Of a stretch of DNA of 21,362 bases, positions 7,574 to 15,851 are shown piece after piece. The stretch is from Clostridiales bacterium UBA3680. GTDB lineage: Bacteria; Bacillota; Clostridia; Lachnospirales; CAG-274. The position numbers and the translations under genes are program-made. The notes under the pieces are model-generated. The model was not told where the DNA came from. It ran no database searches and saw only the letters and a program-made list of their open reading frames with translations. The DNA is taken from contig DFJD01000040.1 of assembly GCA_002372875.1 (NCBI GenBank), positions 1 to 21,362 on the forward strand, given 5' to 3'. The first letter of the stretch is position 1, and each line of letters opens with the position of its first letter.

Positions 7574-9409
7574 ATGTCCGAGAAAAAGACAAATTCAAAC
7601 ACTAAGCTTAACGGCTCCGAATTATACTACGGAATACTTTTGATTGTTGTTTTAGGTATAATTCCGCTGATTGCAAGACTTGCGATCGTAGATGTAAATC
7701 CTGCCGAGTATGGCGTTATCAGAACAGCTCAGACCGTTAATGATGTTTTTTCCTACAACAAAACAAAGCTTATATACATTGACGGAGTAATTTTACTTCT
7801 TTCTGTTGCATTCTCTCTTTTAAGCAGAGAAGATATCGGAATAAAGCTCAAAAGAATTCCCGTAATACTCATGGGAATCGTTTTACTGTTTGCTTTGTTA
7901 TCTTCTCTGTTTTCAAAATACAAAGGTGTTTCTTTTATGGGAGCGGCAGAAAGATATGAGGGCTTTTTTATCTGGTTGTTTTATGGTGTATTCTTCCTAA
8001 TGTGCTTGTTTTATTGCAACAAAGAAAAGAAGGCCTCATTTTTAAGCTCCATAATATTGTTTTCTGCCGTAATACCTGCTCTTATCGGTTCTTGTCAGGC
8101 GTTTGGAGCCGATATATATACCACGAAGTTTATGAATGATGTTATAGCAGGCTCTATCAAGCTTACGTCACCCATAAAAATCAAATTTGATTCCGTTTTC
8201 GGCACATTTTACAATCCTAACTGTGCAGGTGTTTACTATGGCATGACCGCCGCTTTTGCTACCGTAACAGCGGTCTTTTCCCCGTTAAAGAGTAAAGTTA
8301 AATATATCGGTATACCCATTGCCATTTTACTTATTATTTCCGCGATCGGCACCGATTCCATAGGCGGAGTATCAGGTATGTTTATAGGTGTTTTCTTTTC
8401 GTCAGTGATCGGATTAATCGTATTTGGAAAAGAAAAAGGAAAAATACCCGTAACTGTTATCGGTATCGTTATGACGGTTATTGCCTTGTTTGCGGCTGTG
8501 AAGTTTAATCCTGCTATAGGGGCTAAAATGGATGTTATCGTGTCAGCCCTTAAAGGAAATACTACCGCTGCAAGTTCCAATTTTTATGAAGCTGTAACAG
8601 TTGAAGGAAATAAGGGCATTGTAAAAACAAAAGACGGTAATTTTGTTGTTGATTACGACGGCTTAAATACGAGCTTTTATCACAACGAAAACAAGCTTAC
8701 ACCCGTTTCAAGCAAACAATCCGATACAAAAGATAACGGCCTGGTTTATGTATTTAATGAGAGCGGCATTGAGTGGAACTTGAATTTATATGATAATATT
8801 GCAAATATAAAAGCAAAGGATTCTTTAGGCAACAACACTTCCTTCTTGTTCGGGGAATTTGATGGCGAAATTAAATTTCTCGATAAGTTTTCACAGCCTG
8901 TTGAACCCGATACCGTTGAGAAATTCGGCTTTGAAGGTCTCGAAAGATTAGGTTCAAACCGTGGCTATATCTGGTCGAGAAGTTTGCCTCTGTTTAAAAA
9001 GCATATATTGCTCGGCTCGGGTGTTGATACTTTTGAATTTGAATTTCCCCAAAACGATGTATACAGTAAACTTGAGTTTTTGGGAACACCCTATGTCATC
9101 ATAGACAAACCTCACAATATGTATATTCAAACAGCCGTAAATATGGGTCTGATCGCTTTGCTTTGTCAGATAGCACTTTTTATACATTACATTATTTTTA
9201 CTATAAAAGCCGTATTTACATCACAAAAAAATGACGGTCTGCGTGTTCTTGCACTTTCTGCATTGTCTGCCGCTGTTGTTTTTATAACGGGCGGAGTAAC
9301 GACCGATTCCGTTGTCAGTGTGTCACCCGTGTTCTGGTGTATTCTCGGAGCGGGCTACGGTGCGGATTATCTTCTTTTATCCTCAAAACAAAACAGACAG
9401 GAGAAATAA
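7574..9409 (+). CDS. O-antigen ligase/polymerase-like membrane protein with a large soluble insertion
   Basis: 611-aa multi-pass protein of the Wzy/WaaL-like family, which polymerises or transfers undecaprenyl-linked glycans outside the membrane. Hydrophobic segments fall near residues 18-38, 69-85, 97-114, 132-148, 157-173, 221-236, 246-260, 268-284, 293-309, 524-546 and two more near the C-terminus. Family-type motifs are ERYEGFFIWL, FGTFYNPNCAGVYYG, RGYIWSRSLPLFKKHILLGS and DKPHNMYIQTAVNMGL, whose His matches the catalytic position of such enzymes. Between helices, about residues 332-455 form a hydrophilic, beta-rich domain (VDYDGLNTSFYHNE, FGEFDGEIKFLD) longer than the usual periplasmic loop. 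With no LPS in a Gram-positive cell, polymerase or wall/protein ligase are both possible. AGGTGA five bases before ATG 7574 favours it over a GTG at 7565. Confidence 0.85.
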   Translation: MSEKKTNSNTKLNGSELYYGILLIVVLGIIPLIARLAIVDVNPAEYGVIRTAQTVNDVFSYNKTKLIYIDGVILLLSVAFSLLSREDIGIKLKRIPVILMGIVLLFALLSSLFSKYKGVSFMGAAERYEGFFIWLFYGVFFLMCLFYCNKEKKASFLSSIILFSAVIPALIGSCQAFGADIYTTKFMNDVIAGSIKLTSPIKIKFDSVFGTFYNPNCAGVYYGMTAAFATVTAVFSPLKSKVKYIGIPIAILLIISAIGTDSIGGVSGMFIGVFFSSVIGLIVFGKEKGKIPVTVIGIVMTVIALFAAVKFNPAIGAKMDVIVSALKGNTTAASSNFYEAVTVEGNKGIVKTKDGNFVVDYDGLNTSFYHNENKLTPVSSKQSDTKDNGLVYVFNESGIEWNLNLYDNIANIKAKDSLGNNTSFLFGEFDGEIKFLDKFSQPVEPDTVEKFGFEGLERLGSNRGYIWSRSLPLFKKHILLGSGVDTFEFEFPQNDVYSKLEFLGTPYVIIDKPHNMYIQTAVNMGLIALLCQIALFIHYIIFTIKAVFTSQKNDGLRVLALSALSAAVVFITGGVTTDSVVSVSPVFWCILGAGYGADYLLLSSKQNRQEK

Positions 9410-9412
9410 TAA

Positions 9413-11353
9413 ATGAGTAGATTATTTCTATCTACAAATGAAAATAAAAGAAAAGTAATACTATACATGCTTCTTGATGTATTTTTTATAGTTTTTTCTC
9501 TCCTGGCTGCAATTTGCCTGTGGTACGGCGGAACCATTCCCGGACTTCCCGGCGGAGTAGGTAAGGTTATTGATACACAGATTTGGAATTGGTTTCTTTA
9601 CTCCTCTCTGTTTATCTCGCCTATATGTATCCTTGTGTACAGTATATTTCATTTCTACTCTAACCTTTGGAAATACGCTACCATAGAGGATATTTTTAAA
9701 ATAGTTTTGGCAGATACCGTAGTCTTTATACTGCTTTATTTGATTGACGGTATTTTTGTGTCAAAACTGCTGTTAACGACTATTTCAAAAAGAATGCTTT
9801 TGGTAGCGTGGATCGTTGATATTATTCTTTTTGTTTTTTCTCGTTCGGGCTACAGGTTTATAAAAAGGCTTTTTATAAACCTTGAAAAAATCGTTTCAAA
9901 AAAAGCGGGGATAAAACGTGTTCTCGTTGTTGGAGCTGGATATGCCGGCTATAATGTTGTCAGAAGTATATCAACAGCCGAAAAAGGCTACGAAAACAGA
10001 ACGTCTGTATTGATAGTCGATGATGACCCACAAAAAAATAACACACAAATAATGGGGGTTCGGGTTACTCATAATATAGAGAACATACCGCGATTGGCTG
10101 AGGAATACAATATCGATGAAATTATTGTTGCCATTCCTTCGGCTACAAATAAACAATTAAACCGAATAATGAGTTTTTGTTCAAAGACCGAATGTGTTCT
10201 TAAAATGATTCCACCCATAAGTGATATTTCCGATGGCGGTTATCATGTACTGAGAGATGTGGATATTGCCGACCTTCTTTTCAGAGAAGAAATTGAAATA
10301 GATACAAAGAGTATTTCAGACTATCTTACAGGAAAAACTGTACTTGTCACAGGTGGCGGAGGTTCTATCGGTTCGGAGCTTTGCAGACAGATAGCAAAGT
10401 TCTCTCCCGACACCCTTATCATATTTGACATATATGAAAACAATGCTTATGAACTTTTTACAGAGCTTAAGGCAAAGTATCCTACACTTAAAGTAGAAGT
10501 CAGGATAGGCTCTGTGAGGGATATTGACAGTATTCGTACCGTATTTGAAATTTATAAGCCTCAGGTTGTTTTCCATGCAGCCGCACATAAACATGTCCCT
10601 TTAATGGAAGTTGTTCCCGAGGAGGCTGTTAAGAACAATGTGTTCGGCACACTGAATGTTGTTAAATGCGCCGATGAATATAAAAGCGAGAGGTTTGTAC
10701 TCTTATCTACCGATAAAGCCGTAAATCCCACAAATGTTATGGGAGCCACGAAAAGGATCACCGAGCTTATAGTTCGCTATTATGCGCAAAAAAGTGACCT
10801 TAAAATAATGGCGGTTCGTTTTGGTAATGTGCTCGGCTCAAACGGTTCTGTTATTCCTCTTTTTAAAGAACAGATCAGAAACGGTGGCCCTGTGACCGTT
10901 ACCGATCCGAAGATAACAAGATATTTTATGACTATACCCGAGGCAAGTCGGCTTGTGCTGCAGGCTGCGGGATTAGGTTCAACGGGAAACACCTTTGTTC
11001 TTGATATGGGAGAACCGGTAAAAATAGATAAGCTTGCCCGTACCTTGATCAAACTGTCGGGTTTTGTTCCCGATGTCGATATAAAAATAGAATATACAGG
11101 GCTTCGTCCCGGAGAAAAGCTTTATGAAGAGCTTATTTTGGAAGAAGAAAAAAGCGATCTCCAAATTCATAACAAAATTTTTGTAACGAAGAGCACGCCT
11201 ATCGATACTCAGATGTTTGAAAAGCAGCTTGATTCCCTTAAAAATGCGGCATTTAAAGACCATGACAGAATAATTGACTGCATTAAAGAACTTGTACCAA
11301 ATTTTAAACCGGAGGAATACAATGAATTATCCCGAGTTGAAAAGAATTCTTGA
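9413..11353 (+). CDS. Membrane-anchored UDP-N-acetylhexosamine 4,6-dehydratase (PglF/FlaA1/CapD type)
   Basis: 646-aa nucleotide-sugar dehydratase, most likely turning UDP-GlcNAc into its 4-keto-6-deoxy derivative. Four N-terminal membrane helices (about 17-38, 60-80, 98-118, 128-146) are followed by a first Rossmann-like domain (VVGAGYAGYNV, 172-182) and the catalytic extended SDR domain with TGGGGSIGSELC (313-324). The active-site segment is STDKAVNPTNVMGATKR (432-448): Met443 stands where classical SDRs have Tyr, with Lys447 retained, as in PglF-like long dehydratases. The gene begins three bases after the polymerase/ligase gene, using AGGAG inside its end, and overlaps the next gene by 32 bases. 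With the following small phosphoglycosyl transferase and SDR it forms the usual core for a deoxy-aminosugar initiating residue. The exact product sugar is inferred. Confidence 0.9.
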   Translation: MSRLFLSTNENKRKVILYMLLDVFFIVFSLLAAICLWYGGTIPGLPGGVGKVIDTQIWNWFLYSSLFISPICILVYSIFHFYSNLWKYATIEDIFKIVLADTVVFILLYLIDGIFVSKLLLTTISKRMLLVAWIVDIILFVFSRSGYRFIKRLFINLEKIVSKKAGIKRVLVVGAGYAGYNVVRSISTAEKGYENRTSVLIVDDDPQKNNTQIMGVRVTHNIENIPRLAEEYNIDEIIVAIPSATNKQLNRIMSFCSKTECVLKMIPPISDISDGGYHVLRDVDIADLLFREEIEIDTKSISDYLTGKTVLVTGGGGSIGSELCRQIAKFSPDTLIIFDIYENNAYELFTELKAKYPTLKVEVRIGSVRDIDSIRTVFEIYKPQVVFHAAAHKHVPLMEVVPEEAVKNNVFGTLNVVKCADEYKSERFVLLSTDKAVNPTNVMGATKRITELIVRYYAQKSDLKIMAVRFGNVLGSNGSVIPLFKEQIRNGGPVTVTDPKITRYFMTIPEASRLVLQAAGLGSTGNTFVLDMGEPVKIDKLARTLIKLSGFVPDVDIKIEYTGLRPGEKLYEELILEEEKSDLQIHNKIFVTKSTPIDTQMFEKQLDSLKNAAFKDHDRIIDCIKELVPNFKPEEYNELSRVEKNS

Positions 11354-11909
11354 TATTTTACTGTCTGTTGTTATAATATATTTGTTTTTTTGGCTTTATG
11401 CGATCATTGCAATAGCGATTATTCTTGAAGACGGAGGAGCGGTTTTATTTAAACAAAAAAGAGTCGGTAAAGATAAGTCTTATTTCTACATTTATAAATT
11501 CAGAACAATGAAACAGGACTCTCCAAAGGATGTACCGACCCATCTTCTTGTCGATCCGGATAAATATATTACGCGAGTAGGCGCTTTTTTAAGAAAAACA
11601 AGTCTCGATGAGCTTCCTCAGATAATAAACATTCTGAAAGGAGATATGAGCTTTGTAGGCCCTCGTCCCGCACTTTACAACCAATACGACCTTATCGAAT
11701 TAAGAGATATATATAAAGCCAATTCCGTTTTACCCGGACTTACGGGGCTTGCTCAAATTAACGGAAGAGATGAGCTTGAACTTGAAACGAAAGCTAAATA
11801 CGACGGTGAATATGTTAGAAATATGTCTCTTGCATTTGATATAAAAATTCTTCTTAAAACTGTTGTTTCTGTTTTTACATTTGATGGGGTAAGAGAGGGA
11901 AAACAATGA
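11322..11909 (+). CDS. Small monotopic phosphoglycosyl transferase (PglC-like)
   Basis: 195-aa initiating sugar transferase. It moves a sugar-1-phosphate from a UDP-sugar to undecaprenyl phosphate on the inner face of the membrane. A single N-terminal hydrophobic segment (10-35) would form the re-entrant helix. The catalytic core has FKQKRVGK, YKFRTM, TSLDELPQIINILKGDMSFV (93-112; catalytic pair Asp96-Glu97), GPRP and LPGLTGLAQINGRD. It has the minimal length of the family and lacks the extra helices of WbaP-type enzymes. The start at 11322 is set by GGAGG (11311-11315) six bases upstream; it lies within the end of the dehydratase gene, so coupling is likely. The last four bases overlap the next start (ATGA). 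It probably uses the sugar made by the adjacent dehydratase/reductase. Confidence 0.92.
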   Translation: MNYPELKRILDILLSVVIIYLFFWLYAIIAIAIILEDGGAVLFKQKRVGKDKSYFYIYKFRTMKQDSPKDVPTHLLVDPDKYITRVGAFLRKTSLDELPQIINILKGDMSFVGPRPALYNQYDLIELRDIYKANSVLPGLTGLAQINGRDELELETKAKYDGEYVRNMSLAFDIKILLKTVVSVFTFDGVREGKQ

Positions 11910-12727
11910 ATGTTCTTATAACAGGGCTGAATAGTTATCTTGCTGGTAATTTGTCAGAAGAGCTTAACAACAACGACGATAAGGTGACATTATGCTCTGT
12001 CAGAAACGGTATAGACGATATAGAGCTTGAAAATATCGATGTTGTTGTACATTGTGCGGCTATCGTTCACAATAAAAAGGCTTCAGCCGAATTATATAAA
12101 CAGGTAAATGTCGATTTGACGGTCAGTCTTGCAAAAAAGGCTAAGGAGAATGGATGTAAAGGCTTTTGTTTTATAAGTTCAATGGCTGTTTTCGGTAAAA
12201 CCGAAAACATTACAAGGCACACTCGTCCAACCCCCGTATCAGAATACGCAAAAAGTAAACTTGCTGCCGAAAGACAGCTTTTAAAACTTGCAAGTACCGA
12301 TTTTTTTATTTCAATTGTCAGACCTCCCATGATATACGGCAGAAACTGTCCAGGCAACTACGGCATTCTATCGGATATTGTTCAAAAAAGTCCGTTTTTC
12401 CCCGACAGTGAAAATTGTAAGAGTTTTATTTACATAGATAATTTAACAAGTCATATTTTACAAGTCATACACGCTTCAAAAACAATTGTAACCCATCCTA
12501 CCGATGAAAAAAATGTTTCCGTGTTTGATTTTGCAAGAGAAATAGCGCTTTGTCACGGAAAAAAACTTTTCCAAGCTAAAATTATAGGTGCGTTATTAAA
12601 AAACATTAAATTCTCGGTAATAAATAAAGCTTTTGGTAATGCGTATTATAATGATGATATAGCTACAAGAATAAAAAAAGTATCTTTTGCCGATGCTGTA
12701 AAATTGACTGAAAATGTCACTGTTTAA
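11906..12727 (+). CDS. NAD-dependent epimerase/dehydratase (SDR), probable sugar 4-ketoreductase or epimerase
   Basis: 273-aa extended SDR. The N-terminal nucleotide-binding motif is TGLNSYLAG (6-14). The catalytic residues are in FISSMAVFG (Ser91/Ser92) and EYAKSKLAAER (Tyr114, Lys118), and RPPMIYGRNCPGNYG (139-153) is the substrate-side loop. It starts within the stop of the phosphoglycosyl transferase gene (ATGA overlap), so the two are co-translated. Following a PglF-like dehydratase and a PglC-like transferase, a WbpV/WreQ-like 4-keto reduction to QuiNAc or FucNAc is the most economical role, but a C4 epimerase cannot be excluded. It is the last gene of this block; no terminator is visible after it. 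Confidence 0.82.
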   Translation: MNVLITGLNSYLAGNLSEELNNNDDKVTLCSVRNGIDDIELENIDVVVHCAAIVHNKKASAELYKQVNVDLTVSLAKKAKENGCKGFCFISSMAVFGKTENITRHTRPTPVSEYAKSKLAAERQLLKLASTDFFISIVRPPMIYGRNCPGNYGILSDIVQKSPFFPDSENCKSFIYIDNLTSHILQVIHASKTIVTHPTDEKNVSVFDFAREIALCHGKKLFQAKIIGALLKNIKFSVINKAFGNAYYNDDIATRIKKVSFADAVKLTENVTV

Positions 12728-12756
12728 ATTTCTTATTTGTGATAACAAAAAAATGG

Positions 12757-12785
12757 TTGTATTTTATTATTGAAAATATTATAAT
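12757..12785 (+). promoter_or_regulatory. Candidate promoter for the pseudokinase and second sugar transferase
   Basis: TTGTAT (12757-12762), a 17-base spacer and a consensus TATAAT (12780-12785). Start would be near 12792, so the palindromic repeat at 12800-12849 would be transcribed at the very 5' end of the mRNA. The surrounding sequence is AT-rich, which raises the chance of a coincidental match. Confidence 0.5.
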
Positions 12786-12799
12786 AATAAGGATTATGC

Positions 12800-12849
12800 T
12801 TAAGGAAACAACGATCAATTCGCTTGAAGAAGTGTTAGTGTTTCCTTAA
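12800..12849. repeat. Short palindromic repeat, copy A
   Basis: TTAAGGAAACA (12800-12810) and its exact complement TGTTTCCTTAA (12839-12849) flank a 28-base interior with a minor TTC/GAA pairing. The left end (AAGGAAACAACGATCAAT) is a diverged form of AAGGAACCACTGATTAAT seen at 15880 and 21298, and the interior shares ATTCGC and a TTAnTGTT right side with the 21297 copy. It lies between the candidate promoter and the ribosome site of the pseudokinase gene, so it would form a leader hairpin. No T-run follows, so it is not a standard terminator. Confidence 0.7.
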
Positions 12850-12871
12850 AATAACGGAGGATGCTATTAAA

Positions 12872-14290
12872 ATGAGATGCTATAAATGTATGGAAGAGGT
12901 TATGGAGGGTAAATGCTCAAAATGTGGCTGTGATATGAACCCCGAACCTATAAGAGAGTCACATTTAAAGCCCGGTACAGTACTGAATGAAAGATACTAC
13001 ATAGGTTATGCAAGAAAACAAACAGCGGTGTTTATAACATATCTTGCGTGGGATCTGAGTGAACAAAAATCGGTATATATAAACGAATACTTTCCAAAGG
13101 AACTTGCTTGCAGAGTTGCCGACGAGGATACCGTAAAAGAAATGGTTACCGATGATAAATCGGGCTATATGAAAAACGGTCTTAATGCATTCAGAGATGA
13201 ATGTGCCGATTTGTGTCAGCTTGATAATGTTGATGTAATAGGCTACTTTGAAGCAAATGATACCTGTTATGCCGTCAGAAAAATTATGTCGGGTCTTTCC
13301 GTTGCTTCACTTATAAACGGGGAGTATGAAATAACCGATGACTATGCAAAAAGAATACTTATTCTTTTGCTTAGAACTTTGCATAAAGTTAACAAGCTTG
13401 GAATTATTCATGGAAATATAAAACCCGAGACAATATACTTTAACGAGGATACATCCGTAACTGTTACAGACTTTTCCTTCTGCGGGTATTTATCAAGAGT
13501 TGTCGGAGTAAGCTGTAATGAAGGCTTTTCTCCCGCAGAGCAATATGAAGTCGGTTCAAAGCTCACTACAGCCGTTGATGTATATTCTGCCGCAGCTGTT
13601 TTCTATGAGCTTCTTACCGAAAAAATGCCTCCTCTTGCAACAGACAGGATACACCAGGAAACACTTATAGCACCTTCTGTAAGGGGCATCAAAATAAGAA
13701 AGGGCATGGAAAACGCTCTGCTTAATGCTCTTAATATAAGACCGGAAAACAGAACGCAATCAGTAAATGAGTTTTATGCCGAGCTTAAGGACAAAAACAC
13801 AAAAAGAAATTGGGAGAGATCATCGCCCAAACCCGTTATAAACGAAGCAAAAGAAACGGGAAAAACAAATTGGCCGGTTATTGTTGCTTGTATCATAGGC
13901 ATTGCACTTTTGGTTGCCGTTATAGTTGTGGGAATAGAGATCAAAAATATGGGCGAGAAAAATGACAGTTCAATGGATCTTAATAAAAAAGCAGCCGAAA
14001 CGCAAACGCTTTTTGCTTCCGAACAGTCTACAAATGCACTTGCAGAGGCTAATACTCAGCTTCAGACCGTTCAGATAGAGTCCGTAACAGCAGCAGAGGA
14101 ACCTACAACAAAAACAGATGAAAATTCCGAAACTACTACTGTTAAGGAAAAAACATCCGAAACCACTACTTTGTATAATTCAGCTATAAAACCACTTGAA
14201 AATGCACCTAATGTTGTTGTTGAAAAGCCTGACGGTACAAACAACATTACCGATGCGGTAGCCAGTGAAGCTGCTGCGCATACACGATAA
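12872..14290 (+). CDS. Membrane protein with zinc ribbon and degenerate protein-kinase domain (probable pseudokinase)
   Basis: 472-aa protein. A Cys4 ribbon (Cys3, 6, 15, 18) is followed by a kinase-like domain (about 35-305), a basic linker, one membrane helix (334-356) and a Thr/Ser/Glu-rich outside tail with repeated TTT. Key kinase residues have changed: the ATP-anchoring Lys of VAIK is Asn71 (VYINEYFP), the HRD motif is HGN (180-182) so the catalytic Asp is Asn, the catalytic-loop Asn is Thr187, and the glycine loop is lost (GYARKQTAVF). Asp200 (DFS), Lys184, an APE-like SPAEQY and the DVYS helix remain, so the fold is probably intact. A scaffold or ligand-sensing role is more likely than phosphotransfer. 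GGAGG lies 11 bases before the ATG. It sits between two glycan blocks, suggesting control of envelope-glycan synthesis; that is inference. Confidence 0.85.
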   Translation: MRCYKCMEEVMEGKCSKCGCDMNPEPIRESHLKPGTVLNERYYIGYARKQTAVFITYLAWDLSEQKSVYINEYFPKELACRVADEDTVKEMVTDDKSGYMKNGLNAFRDECADLCQLDNVDVIGYFEANDTCYAVRKIMSGLSVASLINGEYEITDDYAKRILILLLRTLHKVNKLGIIHGNIKPETIYFNEDTSVTVTDFSFCGYLSRVVGVSCNEGFSPAEQYEVGSKLTTAVDVYSAAAVFYELLTEKMPPLATDRIHQETLIAPSVRGIKIRKGMENALLNALNIRPENRTQSVNEFYAELKDKNTKRNWERSSPKPVINEAKETGKTNWPVIVACIIGIALLVAVIVVGIEIKNMGEKNDSSMDLNKKAAETQTLFASEQSTNALAEANTQLQTVQIESVTAAEEPTTKTDENSETTTVKEKTSETTTLYNSAIKPLENAPNVVVEKPDGTNNITDAVASEAAAHTR

Positions 14291-14298
14291 ATAAAACG

Positions 14299-14345
14299 AA
14301 AGAAACCATAAAAGCACCTGTTAACGATTTTATAGGTGTTTCCTT
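14299..14345. repeat. Degenerate palindrome related to the repeat family, copy D
   Basis: The left arm AAAGAAACC...ATAAAA (from 14299) pairs imperfectly with TTTTAT...GGTGTTTCCTT (to 14345) around a central GTTAAC. The right end GTGTTTCCTTAA is identical over 12 bases to the right end of copy A. It fills the 73-base gap between the pseudokinase and the second sugar transferase, ending just before the latter's ribosome site. Membership is less certain than for the other copies. Confidence 0.4.
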
Positions 14346-14363
14346 AAGACGAGAGGAAGTTCA

Positions 14364-15782
14364 ATGATTACAAGTAAAAGGATCAGAAAAACAATAGTCA
14401 GCCTTATTTCTGTGGTGATTTCTTATCTTGTGGCAAATATAGTAAGATTTGGGTATGACAGACCTATAGACCCGAGAAATATGCTAACCGAACAAGGAGG
14501 TATATTTTTATTTATATCTTTCCTTTTCGTGCTTTTGGTATATCCCTTTGATAAGCCTCACAGCGGTAACAGAGCTATATTAAGACATTTTAAGGATTCC
14601 GTTGTTGTAAATATTACCGCATTGTCTATTTTTGTGGTTTTTATTTATATATCTCACACATCAAGCTCGGTTTCAAGAGGTTTTTTCATATGTTTTTTTC
14701 TTGTTAATTGTGTTGTTATGTTTCTTGCTTACAGGTTTTTAAAACTTGTAAAGAAAGACTATGAGCAAACCCATAAGAAAATGGCTGTTGTATTTGCCGA
14801 CTATGACGATGTTCTTACAGTTATGCATAACATTGTCAGATATGGAGCCGATGATGTTCAAATAAAAGCTATAATCGTCGACAGAAACAATAATTACGAA
14901 TTATACAGAATAGATTACGATGAAAAGGGACACAGTAAGATTTCCGAATTTGATAAAGATTATAATGAGTTTATAAAAAGAGAGATCGTTGATTATGCTC
15001 TTATAGCAGCCGCCTCTCCAGGAAATACAAAAACACAAAACCTCATTAAGCTTTTTGAGTCAATGGGTGTTCCGTGTCTTATAAACTATTACAATTTTGA
15101 TATAGTGGATTTTGGCGTAAGGGCATACAATTACGGTATGATAAGAACAATAGAGGTGGCACCGAGATTTTTCTATGATTGGGAACTTATGCTCAAAAGG
15201 GTCATAGATATCATCGGAGGGATCGTAGGCTGTATCTTATGTGTGATTATTGGTCTGTTTGTAGCACCCGCAATAGTTATTGAGGATGGTTTTCCTTTTA
15301 TATTTAAGCAGACCAGAGTAGGAAAAAACGGAAGATTTTTCGATTTTTATAAATTTCGCTCTATGTTCAGAGATGCCGAAGAGCGCAAAAAAGACCTTAT
15401 GAAAAATAATGAAATGAATGGTCTTATGTTTAAAATGGAAAACGATCCGAGGATAACAAAGGTCGGAAAATTTATAAGAAAGACAAGTCTTGATGAATTC
15501 CCTCAGTTTTTTTCGATTCTTAAAGGTGATATGTCCTTAGTTGGCACACGTCCTCCCACGGTTGACGAGTATAATAAATATTCAAATCATCATAAAAGAC
15601 GTCTCTCTCTTAAGCCGGGATTGACAGGTATGTGGCAAGTCAGCGGAAGAAGTAATATAACCGATTTTGAAGAAATAGTGAAACTTGATTGCTACTACAT
15701 CGATAACTGGAGTATCATTCTTGACATTAAAATACTTATAATGACTGTTGTTGTCGTATTTACCGGAAAGGGCAGTAAGTGA
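14364..15782 (+). CDS. Polyprenyl glycosylphosphotransferase (WbaP/EpsE-type initiating sugar transferase)
   Basis: 472-aa multi-pass enzyme that starts exopolysaccharide or capsule assembly by placing a hexose-1-phosphate on undecaprenyl phosphate. Four N-terminal helices (about 10-28, 46-60, 80-97, 106-125) precede a cytosolic Rossmann-like linker (138-255). The re-entrant helix and catalytic domain follow (LKRVIDIIGG at 278; FKQTRVGK 314-321; YKFRSMFRDAEERK; KTSLDEFPQFFSILKGDM 373-390 with the Asp377-Glu378 pair; GTRPP; LKPGLTGMWQVSGRSNITDF). Unlike the small transferase at 11322 it carries the full N-terminal half, so the two are not duplicates of each other. It uses GAGGAAG as ribosome site and is followed 18 bases later by a strong terminator. 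It probably shares the promoter at 12757 with the pseudokinase. Confidence 0.92.
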   Translation: MITSKRIRKTIVSLISVVISYLVANIVRFGYDRPIDPRNMLTEQGGIFLFISFLFVLLVYPFDKPHSGNRAILRHFKDSVVVNITALSIFVVFIYISHTSSSVSRGFFICFFLVNCVVMFLAYRFLKLVKKDYEQTHKKMAVVFADYDDVLTVMHNIVRYGADDVQIKAIIVDRNNNYELYRIDYDEKGHSKISEFDKDYNEFIKREIVDYALIAAASPGNTKTQNLIKLFESMGVPCLINYYNFDIVDFGVRAYNYGMIRTIEVAPRFFYDWELMLKRVIDIIGGIVGCILCVIIGLFVAPAIVIEDGFPFIFKQTRVGKNGRFFDFYKFRSMFRDAEERKKDLMKNNEMNGLMFKMENDPRITKVGKFIRKTSLDEFPQFFSILKGDMSLVGTRPPTVDEYNKYSNHHKRRLSLKPGLTGMWQVSGRSNITDFEEIVKLDCYYIDNWSIILDIKILIMTVVVVFTGKGSK

Positions 15783-15800
15783 CAATTTTACCGTAAATGT

Positions 15801-15839
15801 AAAGCAGCCACTGTATTGTATATAGTGGTTGCTTTTTTT
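15801..15839 (+). terminator. Rho-independent terminator of the second glycan unit
   Basis: A 12-bp stem, AAAGCAGCCACT (15801-15812) with AGTGGTTGCTTT (15824-15835) and one G-T pair, has an 11-base loop and runs into a T-tract to 15839. It is the classic form for the plus strand, just after the sugar transferase stop. Confidence 0.92.
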
Positions 15840-15851
15840 ACCTATTCTTTG

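Noticed and set aside
12728..12756. Terminator after the SDR gene
   Set aside because: The stretch has A and T runs but no stem that would support rho-independent termination.
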